Source of the DNA: Spirometra erinaceieuropaei
Lineage: Eukaryota > Platyhelminthes > Cestoda > Diphyllobothriidea > Diphyllobothriidae
Direction: 5' to 3'
Length of the DNA: 64,000 bases
Assembly (NCBI GenBank): GCA_902702965.1
Contig: CACRXP010000021.1
Coordinates: 2,345,641-2,409,640, forward strand
Shown here: in pieces, positions 47,385-58,504 of the stretch
Numbering within the stretch: position 1 is the first letter of the stretch
Layout: each line of letters opens with the position of its first letter
Position numbers and translations under genes: made by a program
The notes under the pieces: model-generated
The model's database searches: none
What the model was told of the DNA's origin: nothing
What the model saw: the letters and a program-made list of their open reading frames with translations, nothing else

Positions 47385-47872
47385 CCTCATTCGTCGCTCT
47401 CCAGAACAGCACCATGAAAACTTGGAACAGACTCTATTAAAGCGCGCAGCCTTGCTAGGAGAATGCCAAATACGAGTGCTCCTCACTGGCGAGAGCGACA
47501 GCGGTAATCTTCACATGAACGAACCCGCCGCCAACAATCTTCAGGTTGCATGTGCTCGTATCGTCAACAATGCGGAGCGGTAGCATCACGGTGCCTGCAG
47601 CCATGCTCATTTGAAACGCCCTTCACGACACACGGGAAAGGATACCGCCCGGCAGCAAGGACAACGACTGTCGGGAGCGTTGCCAATCTTCACAATCGCG
47701 GTTTCTTTGCCTGCAACTGTATCGCTGACACCAGATTCCTTGTCGGCTCTGGTGCTGGGTTAGCGTAGTTCCGCTTACGCTGTCGGCACGCAAATAATGC
47801 GGCCATTTGGGCCGCATAACTGTCAATAATTCCATCATTACACCCTTTAGTCAGCTTTCTATCACACTTCAA
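47385..47872 (+). pseudogene. Ty3/gypsy gag end and protease start
   Basis: Plus-strand frames read ECQIRVLLTGESDSGNLHMN (gag C-terminal region), CSYRQQCGAVASRCLQPCSF (degenerate Cys/His box of CsRn1-type gag), and CIADTRFLVGSGAGLA, which aligns with the aspartic protease active site FLVDTGA; the catalytic Asp is changed to Gly. ITPFSQLSITL follows in another frame. The element is interrupted here and resumes at about 49386. Confidence 0.6.
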
Positions 47873-48099
47873 TCCAGTTCAGTTCAGTTTGGTTTATTTG
47901 AGGGGAACGTATGTAGTAGGTTATTACAGGCCACTTCTGACTTATTATCCGTCGTCAGCCAGTCATACCCAACCCCGCAGTTTGGAACACACGAGGCTCG
48001 AACTCACGACCTGTTAGTTAGAAGTCCACGAGCTCGTTGGCCTGTCGGTTTTCGAACGGGAATATACAATATAGGTGGCGCTCACCGATCGTTCTGACG
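47873..48099 (-). repeat. tRNA-related SINE, minus-strand copy
   Basis: On the minus strand: GAGCTCGTGGACTTCTAACT, box B-like GAGTTCGAGCCTC, then GGGTATGACTGGCTGACGAC. A tail piece (GATCGGTGAGCGCCACC) precedes the head. Ends in a GAACTGAACTGAACTGG simple tract. Inverted relative to the next copy. Confidence 0.7.
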
Positions 48100-48380
48100 G
48101 GTTCGTGGCCCAGCGGTTAGAGGCGTGGACTTTTAACTAACAGCTCGCGAGTTCGAGCCTCGGTTGTCCCACACTTCGAGGTTGGGTATGACTGGCTGAC
48201 GACGGCTAAGAATCCAGAAATGACCATTCCAGTCTCCCTTGTCTTTCTGTCGGTATTAACGTACTGCCTATATCATGCGCCGTTGTGCGGCTGCTGGTTG
48301 GGCTCGAGAGAGGACCCGTAAGGCACAACGGAATAAGTGAGTTCCGTAAGAACGATCGGTGATCGCCCCTACCATTGCGA
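48100..48380 (+). repeat. tRNA-related SINE, plus-strand copy
   Basis: Head with box A-like GTGGCCCAGCGGTTAGAGG (48105-48123) and box B CGAGTTCGAGCCTC (48148-48161), then TGACTGGCTGACGACGG and the body shared with the 40.1-kb fragment. The anticodon stem does not pair, so it is a SINE head and not a functional tRNA gene. Confidence 0.75.
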
Positions 48381-48734
48381 ACGTAGGTGTTAAACCACTG
48401 AACTTCCTGTTTGCTACAAGGAAGCGGATGATATCGAAAATGTGACAATAAAAACATCAAACAGCTGGACAATTTTTTTTCGAAACCTGTCAGATGAACG
48501 GATTGTTCCAGGTGTTAAAAAGTTAGCACTACTCAATGCGCTGTACAGTAGTCGGTCTATACATGATTGCGCTGTAGAATATTGGTGCGACCTCGTTTTC
48601 GTAGGGAACGGATTAGATGACAAAATTCACATTCAGTGGACTCGGGCTGATAATAAGTTAAACAAACGTTGCCGAAATGCTGGCAGCAATATTAGAACAA
48701 TAATAACCTGTTCGAACGAAACGTTAAGAAGATA

Positions 48735-49385
48735 TCGGTCAGGTTACACTATGATGTTTGATGGTATACTGGTCCAATTTGCGCTTAAACGCCTCGAAGG
48801 ATGCGGACATGACGATATTTGCAGACAAATCCTTCCAGGCCTTGACCACTGTGTTGGAATAGAACTTTCGCGTTTCCAGCCTGGCGTCAGTCACACGTAG
48901 TTCAACTGGATGACCTCGGAGGTTAGTTGTGGTTGCCAACTCAAAGACGTCAACAGGTAAGACACAACAGTCCTGACCGCGCATTATGCGGAGTGCTTTT
49001 ATCAGATCCCCTCTTAACTGTCTGCAAGTCGGAGGAAAAAGGCCGAGATTGGATAGCCGTGCTTCGTAGGGTAGTGCAGCATGTCCACTTATGAGTTTGG
49101 CTGCCGCCTTTGAACTTTCTCAAGGATGCTGAGGTCCTTGAAGGTCCGGGGTTTCCGCGCTTGAACAGCAAACTGTAAATGTGGTTGCAGAAACGTCTTA
49201 AAGACTTTAACGACGCAGTCCTCACCGAAAATAGAGAAAGCTCGCTTGACAAGATAAAGAACTGACGTCGCGGAATTGGCCACCTTAAAGCCCTGGAGTG
49301 ACGGTTTAGGTGAAGCCGTGCCGCACACACGGAAGACTTTCTTGGCGTCAACCACCTGAAATGGCAAGCCATTTAGGCCTTCGGC
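48735..49385 (-). pseudogene. CR1-like LINE, RT C-terminal part
   Basis: Minus strand, two frames: FKVANSATSVLYLVKRAFSI and TFLQPHLQFAVQARKP (RT thumb region: F..F.R..LEY....W), then DVFELATTTNLRGHPVELRV and VVKAWKDLSANIVMSASFEA FKRKLDQY at the C-terminus. Frameshifts between. Same family as the fragment at 2.5-2.7 kb. Inserted with the SINE pair into the gypsy protease. Confidence 0.75.
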
Positions 49386-49655
49386 AGATTTTTTGATGGC
49401 TCTTCTGTCGCCCTAATTGGCGCCGATTTGTAACTCTCTCGATCTACTCGTGGATTTGGAGGATAGCTGACTCGCGAATCTGCGTCGCCGTCGCCAGTCC
49501 GAAGTTAATCCGTCCTCAGAAGCCCTCTTACCGCTGTGCCGATCTCTGACTGTCCTTTGCACTCACTTCTCAGGCAGTTCCCTCACCTAAGTGATCCCTC
49601 ATTCCGAGAAATGGACTTCAAACAAACTGTCGCCAACCACATGTCCACCAATAGA
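49386..49655 (+). pseudogene. Ty3/gypsy protease end and RT entrance
   Basis: Plus-strand frames read SSVALIGADL (protease ILGADFL motif), RESASPSPVRS and LLRQFPHLSDPSFREMDFKQ, the linker leading into gypsy RT. Directly continues the protease of 47.4-47.9 kb. Cut at about 49655 by the PLE. Confidence 0.55.
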
Positions 49656-49729
49656 CCGCACAATTCCTGCCGACTGTGTCCTTTGTCTTTGGGCCGTCTA
49701 AGACTGCACGAGTGTCCCTTTACTGCCAC

Positions 49730-49773
49730 TGTCTCTGATGATGGATTCAAGTGAGAATCCGAAACGTCAGGCA
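49730..49773 (+). ncRNA. PLE small hammerhead ribozyme, copy 6 (left repeat)
   Basis: TGTCT, CTGATGA, bulged T, perfect 6-bp stem II GGATTC/GAATCC with loop AAGTGA, GAAAC-GTC, AGGCA. Stem I pairs over 5 bp with one G-T. All conserved core bases are present. Confidence 0.8.
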
Positions 49774-50929
49774 AATAATAAACACTGTTCCAGCGATCGC
49801 TTCTTCTTCTTCTTCTCATCAACTAGTTCCTGGAACTCATATCTCAGCTTGTATTAAGCAGGGTTGTTATCACATACAATTTACGATGGAGGAGCAAAAA
49901 AAAATAAACACCTGGCATTCCTTGATGTCCTCGTCTGCGGCAATGATTGTGGTGGCCTAAAGACCAAAGTGTTAAAAAAAGCGACGATCACGACGCAAAT
50001 TCTGAATTTCAACAGTAATCACCCAATCAGCCACAAACGCATTTGCGTAAGAACGGTATTTCGGCGTGTTGAGACGCACTGCAGTGAACCGGAAGACAAG
50101 GTTGCCGAATCCCAATATCTTCGACGGGTTTTTCGAGAAAACGGTTACCCGCGCAACTTCGTCAACCAGTGCCTGCGCAAACGAGACGAGCGATAAAACC
50201 GCTCCGACCCCAAATTTTGGCGAGCGATGTTGTCCATCAAGAACATCTCCGAGGCCGTTAGCCGCCTTCTTGCACCTCTTGGGGTTGGAGTTGCACACAG
50301 ACCGGAGGCCACCATGAGGCGTCAGGTGATGAGACCAAAAGACCCGCTGCCACGACATGAAACATCTGGAGTCGTTTAGCGGATCTGGTGCAGTTGCGGA
50401 CAAAGCAACTACGTCGGAGAAACTGGAAGACTGCTCCGAACGCGAATTGCCGAACGCGCGGCAGCGGTACGGAGGAATGACGCCAACTCTCAGGTCGCGG
50501 CCCATTCGACGTGACCCGTCCACACATTCCGGTTCGATGAGGCCAAAATTCTCGCGAGAGGGGATAATCGCGTGAGCCGCGAGTTGCTTGCGTCATGGTT
50601 CACGGGACCTCAGTCTATCAACAAGTGCAACGACATCCCCACTCCATATTTCGTGCTGAGGCATGAGCTGGCCAAGGTAATTGACCACTCGGGATCGCGC
50701 GAGCCGGTGAGCCAGATGGCCGAACAATCATCGCGCCAGCATCCGACACGGTGAACAGATTTCATCAATTGTCATTTTGCATGCCGGTCAGCAAGCAATT
50801 AGCGCACCAGCGGGCAAAAATCCTTGATGAAGGGGAACGCGGTGAATTGATAGTGGTATGCGGTAGCATAACGACTGCATCCTATAAATGCTGCAACTTC
50901 CTGTGCACGAGTGAACCTTTTCTGTCACT

Positions 50930-50973
50930 GCCTGTGATGATGGATTCAAGTGAGAATCCGAAACGTCAGGCCA
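50930..50973 (+). ncRNA. PLE small hammerhead ribozyme, copy 7 (right repeat)
   Basis: TGCCT, GTGATGA (first core base changed C to G), same perfect stem II, GAAAC-GTC, AGGCC. Stem I keeps 4 bp. Paired with copy 6 it brackets the element 1.2 kb apart. Confidence 0.75.
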
Positions 50974-51075
50974 ATAAAGCCCTTGTTTCAGCAATCGCTT
51001 CTTCTTCTTCTTCTTCTTCTTCTTTTTCTTCTCATCAACTAGTTTCTGGAACTCGAATATACGTTTGTATCCCTT

Positions 51076-52440
51076 ACCATCGTAGTAAATGCTGTTAAAT
51101 GTGAGTTTAGAGTCCCAAACCTAATCTTCTTGAGTCACGATGTAAAGCCTGATTTGATAAAACCCGTCCCCGAAGAGGTGTCGGCCACATTACCGTTCCC
51201 CTTTCAGGCAACTATCACTCAAATACAACGATTCTTAGGGATGATGACTATTATCACCCTTTTCTTCCACATGGTTCCACCAAACTGAAACCACTCAACA
51301 GCTTGTTAGCTCACTCCAAGGAAACACTGCTGATGACTGAGGAGACCGCCAAGTCCTTCAAGGCCGCATTTGCCCACTCCGCCCAAATACCCAACTTATT
51401 CTCAAGACAGATGGATCCACCAATGCCGTTGGTGCATCCTTCGAGCAAACTGTCAACAGTGTTCAACAGTCTCTGGCTTTCTTCTCGAAACAGCTCAGCC
51501 CAGCTGTGACCCGCTACAGTGTCATCGACTGCCAATCCCTCAGTGTCTACCTATCCATCCGGCACTCCTGATATTTTCTAAAAAGATCGCGAATTTGTAG
51601 TTCTAGCAGACCCCAAGCCGCTCGTTTCTGCACTGAAGGTCTTTTGCGATAGATACTCGCCCGTGAGATACGTCATCTATATTTCTTCTCACAGTTTTCC
51701 TGCAACATTACACATTTCCATAGTAAGTAAATAGAATTGCTAATGCCATTTCAAGAATCGAGATGAATTTCTTCAAGACAAACGCCATAAACTTCCCACT
51801 CATGATTACGGCTCAGGGATCGGTTGACAAGAGATCCCAAAACCGCCATGAAGACTGTTCTTTCTGTGTTCATAATGTTCATTCTCCCACGGGCGCTGCA
51901 CCCTAATGCGTTACTTTTCTCCCATCAGCTTTGCGAGGACAAAAAATCAACCCAGCAGTCCGGCGACAGTAAATGTCATTGCTGGCCGATTCGTCAACCA
52001 CGATGCACGGAGCCGATCCTGGTTACCATCCCATCGCGCCAAAAATCATTGGTATACTGTTACCCCGAAAGGGACCTTCGTCAACAATGTCATGGTATGT
52101 GCATATTGACCTGATAGGCCCACTGCCACGGTCTAACGTTTCTGTCTATATACTGACATGCATCGATTGCTTTACCCGGTGGCCGGTCGCCGCGCCTATT
52201 CCGGACATCAGTGACTCACGGATTGTATATGTTTCGAGTCACTTCGACTGTAGTCCTTGATCGCAGATCCGAGTTCGAGTCGACGTTGTGTTACGAGCTC
52301 ACGTTCCTTCTCGGTATCAACCGAATTCGAACAACAGCCTCAGGCAAATGGTCTCGTCAAACCTTTCCATCGACAGCTAAAGACTACTCTCTTGGTCCAG
52401 AGTTTTAAAGATGTCAACCGACTTTCCCTCAACTAAATTG
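51076..52440 (+). pseudogene. Ty3/gypsy RT end, RNase H and integrase
   Basis: Resumes after the PLE with VNAVKCEFRVPNLIFLSHDV and IQRFLGMM (end of RT), then AHSKETLLMTEETAKSFKAA (RT-RNase H connection), RNase H pieces (AFFSKQLSPAVTRYS region near 51.48 kb), an integrase core with WYVHIDLIGPLPRSNVSVYI and LTCIDCFTRWPVAAPIPDIS (first catalytic Asp in HIDL), and SEFESTLCYELTFLLGINRI. Multiple shifts. CsRn1-like by the order and motifs. The central RT core, including the catalytic box, is missing. Confidence 0.75.
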
Positions 52441-52580
52441 AACTAAACTGTACCGTAACTCTAAGTGGAGTGAGAAGGTGACTGACAGCTTAGAAAATGT
52501 CCTTCACACGGAAGAGCTTGTCAAAATAAGGAGACGGTCGAATCAAGTCTCTTCTGTTGTTTGAATATGAACCAGTTGAC

Positions 52581-52996
52581 AAGGTTGAGTGGACAGCCAT
52601 TAGCTCAGGAGCCGTCGAAGGGATCGTAATTAACAACATTGTCTTCCGTTCCACTATATAGCGTTGAAACGTGCCAGTATAGTGCTCCTACTCAACTGCC
52701 ATCTAGACTGATCGCTTGGTTACTGTTGAGTTTCATTCATATTAATCGTACTTGTCGCTTTTTCGGACAGTGTTTTTACGGCTATCAAAACAAGGTTGAG
52801 TGGACAGCCATTAGCTCAAGAGCCGTCGAAGGCATCGTAATTAACAACATTGTCTTCCGTTCCACTATATTGCGTTGAAACCCGCCAGTATAGTGCTCCT
52901 ACTCAACTGCCTTCTAGACTGATCGCTTGGTTACTGTTGAGGTTCAGTATTTCCATCGTACTTGTCGCTTTTTCGGACACTGTTTTTACCGACATC
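52581..52996. repeat. 211-bp direct tandem duplication
   Basis: AAGGTTGAGTGGACAGCCAT starts at 52581 and 52792. The two units match over their whole length with few changes (GGCTATC/GACATC at the ends). It lies immediately downstream of the minus-strand PLE at 52.9-53.9 kb and could be that element's tail repeat. Confidence 0.9.
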
Positions 52997-53904
52997 ACAA
53001 TCTTTGCGGGAAACAAGGACATCCGGAAAGAACAGCCGGTTGTTTTCATCTGTCTCCGTTATAAGTTGAATTTCCGCGAAGACGGTATTAAGATGCACTT
53101 TTGGTGCCAGCACCTTTTCGCCTAAATACTGAACCGATTGTGCTGACGGCGACCCAGTGACTCCAACCGTTTCAGGAGCACATCTGTCATGACTCCTGAA
53201 ACCAGTAAGTACATTGACATTCCCTTCATCTGCTCGTAGAGTGTACCCTTCAACGTAAAGTGCGTCTTGAAACAGATCTTTAGGTGTTGGAGGACTTGGG
53301 CATTTGTCTCGTAGGGGCTGTTCGCTGATCTCGATCGTCACATCCTGTGCAATAGAAGTCAGAATGTACTTAACATCAACAGATACAATGACATTGCTTG
53401 TCAAGCGACATATGTTTCTCCGAGAATATTTTGACGAGCCCACTTAGATAGTCAAACTTGCGACATAGGACCGGCCACATTTCCAGTCTGCAATCTAGGG
53501 CGTCTTTTATAATACGATTGTCCGGAGAAGAGTTCCCTGTTTGGGTGACCTTGGAATCCAATCAGGGCCGTTTCTTGCGCTCTCGCCGTGCGTCCATCCG
53601 TGGGCGATATTGTACTGGAGTTCTTCGTGGAAAACAGTGTCGCGAGACATCGCTTTTATGAGGGTGGGTTCGCATGGGAAATAGAAACGATGATCTCTCA
53701 GCAAGAATTTGGCTTTGTGAATGCAGTCCATCCTGTAAAATAGACTTTGGGACGCTCGTTGTTCGAAGCAGTGGTATCGAGGTCGTTCTTAGCCCTGTGT
53801 CTCTTAAATGTGTTCGATCTTGGCAAGCGGATCGTACGGGCTATGAGCCATGAGCCACAGTGAAAAAGGACAGGCCGAGACAAGTTCGTAATTGTCAGGC
53901 GCAC
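52931..53904 (-). pseudogene. PLE reverse transcriptase, decayed and internally deleted
   Basis: Minus-strand frames give PDWIPRSPKQGTLLRTIV (the PLE P.K.G.PLRPI motif), LCRKFDYLSGLVKIFSEKHM, then VIVSVDVKYILTSIAQDVTI (RT motif A with its Asp), and after a deletion FAEIQLITETDENNRLFFPD VLVSRKD, the post-catalytic FLDVLV region. The YxDD box is absent. It belongs to the PLE family of the 49.7-kb element. Confidence 0.7.
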
Positions 53905-54650
53905 ACTAAAACGTTACGGGAACGTTAAACAAAAGAATGTCATTACATTACCTACTTAGGTAAATATAGTAGATAGTTATCCATACTAAAGCTGACGGAG
54001 TTTCATTTGCCTTAGCTACCGATTACCGTGCACTTGAATAATCCATGTGATGCGTGGCATCCGTTTGTGTTAGGAGACGTTTAATTTAAAAGCCACCTAG
54101 TCGCGATGAGGCGCAAAGCCCACAAATGTTATCATGATGAACGATTTATAGGTAACGTGTTGGCCATTAATTTTCCCATGGAGAAATCTATGCGAACACA
54201 ATGCAAGGAGAAATCAATGTTTTAGGGAACAGTTCCGGCTGTTGGAGAGTTTAAAACTTCCTTGAAAGGACTGGAAAATTGCATGAAGTTAACCGTAGTA
54301 GCCATGTAGGTTGGGTTTTTTATATTGATTTAGGACGATTATAAGAAATCCATATATATGGGGAATTTTTTCGTTTACTGCCTTGCGCAAATTCCGGACG
54401 AACTTCTACGTGAATTGTCAATAGTATACAAACGTACTTTGTATCATTCGATATATTTCGTCCACAGTGTGCGTTTTTTAAACAAATCATATGAATTCAA
54501 ATGAGTTGCAGGCTTTTCATTGTCCCCGAGAAACGAATTTGAAGTGTGCGTTCAAACCGCAAATCTAAACTGAGTAGTCTAGTTGTTGACTTATATTTTA
54601 AAATTGCCTTGCGTGATCTTTAAAATACCAATCGTGCATGTCAGCACTTC
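53905..54650. other. Unassigned AT-rich sequence
   Basis: No gene or repeat recognised. Confidence 0.4.
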
Positions 54651-54779
54651 CTAATGCGAGCAAATGTTCAGAAGCCGACGTGCACGGACTGAATTAGCCA
54701 TGCGGGTATACGGTAACGGGCAAACATCATTGATAAACAATATCCCCACATAATGATGTTCCAAATACTCCATCGCCAG

Positions 54780-56118
54780 ATCCAACCGGTATATATTTAT
54801 AACCTTGCAAGGTTCGAGTTGTACGTGCTTGGACAAGTACTCGAAAGGATGCTTTAGTGTGGACAACATGACCGCTATCTAACAGGTGTTTCGTTATAGA
54901 CGAACGGGGGTTCTATTTTCCTGTTTTAAAAGCCAATTAGGCAAATGCTCAGCGGCCCTGGTTGCCAATTGCCTTTGCGTTCGCATAATGTACTTGCATC
55001 CGCAAGTGCATGTGAATTCATACACAAAATTGGGGGTGGCGTGCATTGGCAAGGCATCCTTTGTCCGGTTAATTGGAAGGCTTTCTGTGGAACTGATGAA
55101 GATAAGCCCTGCTGCGTTGTACGTTCTTTCTATAGTGCAACGCAAGCGGCGCTTGATTGTGTTTCAGACGTTGTCACCCTTAAAAGGTAGACATATTATA
55201 ACGGGCTTCTTCGGAACGGACTGTTCCGTCAACTTTGGCCGTAAATGATTGCTGTACTTCGGAATGAGGCGTGCAGGATAACCACAATTAAGTAAGGCTA
55301 CATTGATACGGGCAGTTTCTGTATCTATGGTCTCCCTCGAGCAAATATTTCTCGCTCTTTGAAAAAGAGTATGTACTAGATTACGTTTCCATTGTATTGG
55401 CGCAAAGCTTTTAAAATGTAGGTATTGCCCTTTCCATGTAGTCTTGTGGAAGACGGAGAGTCTTATTGAACAATCATCCTCTCTAAACATGAGGACGTCC
55501 AGGAAGGGTAACTTGTTAAACTGCTCCATTTCCATCGTAACTTTGATTTTAGGATGCACATTATTCATCAGGCAAAGTAAGTCGGAGGCTTATTCCTTGT
55601 TATCAACAATCGTTAATATATCATCCACGTACCTCCTGTATAATTTTGTCATGTTTCATTCTAAGGACACCTTATCTTCTAGGTAACCCATAAAAGCATC
55701 GGCGAGGGTTGGCCCAAGTGGACTACCCATTGCGACTCCGCCAATTTGTCTGTAAAGTTCCCCATTAAACAGAAATTGAACATCTTTGGTGCAAAATGCC
55801 AACAGATCTCGTAGTAGTTCGGGGGAGAGTCGGGTTTTGGACGCATGGGCACATATAACATCTATTGTTTCAACCAATGGTACATTGGTAAATAAGGATT
55901 CCACGTCTAAAGAGATCATACGCTTGTCGACGATGTTTTGGTCCTTAATTTCTTCAATGAATTGAAAACTGTCTTTTATCGTGTAGGTGGAAAACAATTG
56001 CCGAATTGGTTCTAGCTCCTTGACAAGCCATTTTGCTAGTCTGTGTGTAGGTGAATTAGACATAGAAGGAATTGGCCGTAAAGGTGTGTCCTTTTTATGC
56101 GTTTTTGGTAGACCAATT
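54780..56118 (-). pseudogene. PLE with readable RT and endonuclease, third family
   Basis: From its 5' end on the minus strand: GLPKTHKKDTPLRPIPSMSN (finger motif), MISLDVESLFTNVPLVETI (motif A), GGVAMGSPLGPTLADAFMGY (motif B), RRYVDDILTIVDN with catalytic YVDD at 55620-55631, FNKLPFLDVLMFREDD, NCGYPARLIPKYSN, and a GIY-YIG start FVYEFTCTCGCKYI, RTQRQLATRAAEH. Two in-frame stops (TGA at 55656-55658, TAA at 55590-55592) flank the catalytic box; otherwise the frame is long, so the copy is fairly young. The RT lacks its N-terminus: it begins exactly where an inverted endonuclease copy joins. Confidence 0.85.
54807..55034 (+). repeat. Inverted repeat arm 1 (PLE endonuclease region)
   Basis: Matches the reverse complement of 56113-56341 nearly base for base (GCTTGGACAAGTACTCGAAA, AACAGGTGTTTCGTTATAGA, CCAATTAGGCAAATGCTCAG). 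On the minus strand this arm is the endonuclease of the RT-bearing PLE. Confidence 0.9.
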
Positions 56119-56427
56119 GTGTGTATGAATTCACATGCACTTGCCGATGCAAGTACATTGGGCGAACGCAAAGGCAATTGGCAACCAGGGCCGCTGAGCA
56201 TTTGCCTAATTGGCTTTTCAAACAGGAAAATAGAACCCCCCTTCGTCTATAACGAAACACCTGTTCGATAGCGGTCATGTTGTCGACCCTAAAGCATCCT
56301 TTCGAGTACTTGTCCAAGCACGTACAACTCGAACCTTGCGTTATTTGGAAGCAGCCTACATACGGAGGGAGAAACCAGACCTGTGCAAGCAGTTAGATCA
56401 CGTGCTCAATCTGCAATTGCCCTGCTA
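56113..56427 (+). pseudogene. PLE GIY-YIG endonuclease, head-to-head copy
   Basis: Plus-strand: YEFTCTCRCKYIGRTQRQLA then TRAAEHLPNWL, and after one frameshift SSITKHLFDSGHVVDPKASF, RTLRYLEAAYIRREKPDLCK and LNLQLPC before a stop at about 56427. This is the complete GIY-YIG domain including the YIGR motif that is mutated to YIMR in arm 1. It is fused head to head with the RT of the neighbouring PLE. Confidence 0.75.
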
Positions 56428-57035
56428 ATATCACGCCTCTTTTTTCCCTTGACTGCGATTTGTTGTTAACATTTCGTCTCCCTTTTTTCCTTTTTGATGC
56501 TTATGTGGACGTCTTATCTGATTATTGATCATTTTGAACTTTGACCTTGCTCCTATGCACTGCCATTCTATACAAATTCATACTGCTGTGCGCTTTCATT
56601 CGTATCCTTTGTCACGAAATTTATTGGCCCTAATAAATTCTGTACATGCTTGCTTTCGTTTTTTCTTAGTGGTGGTCTTCAAAGTAACCCCACACCTTTT
56701 TCTTCCAGATGACATTTGGTCTTTCCTCCCAAGGAGAGCTGCGGCCTCTTCGTACTGAATATTGTGTTAAATACCGTTAACTTTGGACCGACCTGAGAGT
56801 CGACGTGATGTATGACAAACGCGACTGCATGCACAGCCATGCAGGTAAAGCATGTCCTTCCAGTATATTAGATGAAGCTAGCTTGTCCGAAAATGTACCA
56901 AATTCGACGAATACATCCAATCTTTCCTGTCGTTTAATGAGTAAATCAGCTTATTATGTGGTCATCGATTTTCCCCTCCGGTACGTGGGAAACTCCAATT
57001 CCGAGCTTTGGAGAAACTCAACGGAGCCAGAAGCG
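56428..57035. other. Unassigned sequence with second copy of an unknown coding-like fragment
   Basis: 56845-56945 on the minus strand reads QERLDVFVEFGTFSDKLASS and ILEGHALPAW, related to 30637-30740. The rest is unassigned. Confidence 0.4.
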
Positions 57036-57504
57036 GAGAGTTTACCTCGGGCAATAACACCTCGATTGTATCACGGACCGTCTTTTGACTAGAAAGGAAT
57101 TGCATTGAGATGAATCCTCTTCACAAATGCCATCTGCTCAAATTAAACTAAATGGTTTCCTTAGGGGCCGTTTAAACTCACATGACTGAACGCCTTGATT
57201 ACGTGTCCTGCTCGGGCATCATTAACTTGAATTCCCGTAAGTTGAGTCTCGTTGCTACTGTTCGCTCCACTCAAAGTATTGCAGAGTGAGTTGCCTGTGA
57301 AAGCGAATACGCGGATACGGGGTCGCCTGCGAAATTTTCCAGTTGTACTTCAAAATGATTTTCTGATACGGCCGAAAAGGTCGTAGACTGCAGGAAGTAG
57401 TCGAATCATGCCTGTGGAGAAGACCCAGCAGGCGAACGCCTTAAAAATGTTTGTCGCTCGGAATGATGGTAAATATTATTTTGCAAACCAAAATAAGTGC
57501 GACA

Positions 57505-57561
57505 GCTACAACTACTACTACTACTACAATCACTACTATTGCTGCTGCTGCTGCTGCTGCT
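57505..57561. repeat. Compound TAC/TGC microsatellite, right arm
   Basis: Homologue of the tract at 9742-9797 with fewer TAC and more TGC units. Confidence 0.9.
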
Positions 57562-58504
57562 ATGGGGATGGATCCACCCAAACCACGTTCCCAAAGTTTC
57601 CCACCATCAAAATAACTACCGTCCCTAAAAAGAGGGATAGATAATTCATAAATTAGTATTTACAGTTCGTGACCTATCTGGTAAAATGTCACGAACTCGG
57701 AAGTTGAATCTCTGTAGCGCAAGATACTGCTAACCAGCATCCACGAAAGTTTTACTGCGTTAAAAATACGACCGAGTTTCAAAACACGGCAAAGTTTGGT
57801 TTATAAGGTATTAAATATTGACTAAGAAACAATTAATTTTAGGGAAAACCACGAAATCAAAAAATCGACTGTATGACAGGCCAACTAACTAGGGTATAAT
57901 ATAACTGTCAGCAGAGAAGGGAAATTTCGCAAAACGACAAAAAATGAAGAACTGTTACAAATACAACGTGTTAATACTTTTTGCTTGTCTTTTAGCTTCC
58001 AAAGTTGCTATAAGGTGGGAGGGCATGTTAACTACTTAGTTGTCTATAGTGGTTTAGTCTATGTAATTAGTAGGCAAAATATTCAAATATATTCTTTAAA
58101 AACCATGAAGGAAAATATTCTTGTTTGACTCGTTCGATAGAGGATCACCTAATGAGCATATTTTATAGCGGAAGAAAGTGTCTAACTAGGTTTTTGAAAG
58201 TTTTAAATTATGGGATGTTTCAAGACCGTGCAATGTTCATTCATACAGCATCGTACCTCTTCGTTACCCACTGCTCCTCATCAAATGTACAGTATCTATT
58301 GCAAAGTTTATGGATATAATACGGCATCTCTATTAAGGCAAAGAAAAATGTATGATTTTCTTTACGCGGACCGCATGCAACTTGTAGACCGAAATAAATA
58401 GGCGCTAATGCAACATCTTGTTAGGTTCCAAAGTATTCAGGACTTAGTACACTTTCGTAAAACCTGTATGGGAAAACTAAACTGCAAATAACATTTTGCG
58501 TTGA

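Larger units (their letters stand above)
49656..51075 (+). mobile_element. Internally deleted PLE with a ribozyme in each terminal repeat
   Basis: Left pseudo-LTR (hammerhead at 49730, TTC run, CTCATCAACTAGTT.CTGGAA) joins directly to the end of a PLE ORF: FLDVLVC and CVRTVFRRVETHCSEPEDKV, GYPRNFVNQCLRKRDE (post-RT linker), NISEAVSRLL, HRPEATMRRQVMRPKDPL, the GIY-YIG domain in shifted frames (GLFSGSGAVADKAT region is out of frame), SRELLASWFTGPQSINKCND. A right pseudo-LTR with hammerhead, TTC run and the same CTCATCAACTAGTTTCTGGAA closes it at about 51075. It lies inside gypsy RT. Confidence 0.8.

Noticed and set aside
48100..48175. tRNA-Lys gene
   Set aside because: Boxes A and B are recognisable, but the anticodon and acceptor stems do not pair and the sequence continues into a SINE body present elsewhere.
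48442..48900. 152-codon plus-strand open frame
   Set aside because: Its second half is antisense to the CR1 C-terminus at 48735-49385 and it has no domain of its own.
54886..55248. 120-codon plus-strand open frame
   Set aside because: Shadow of the PLE endonuclease on the minus strand; the matching frame at 56036-56317 is the same shadow in the inverted copy.
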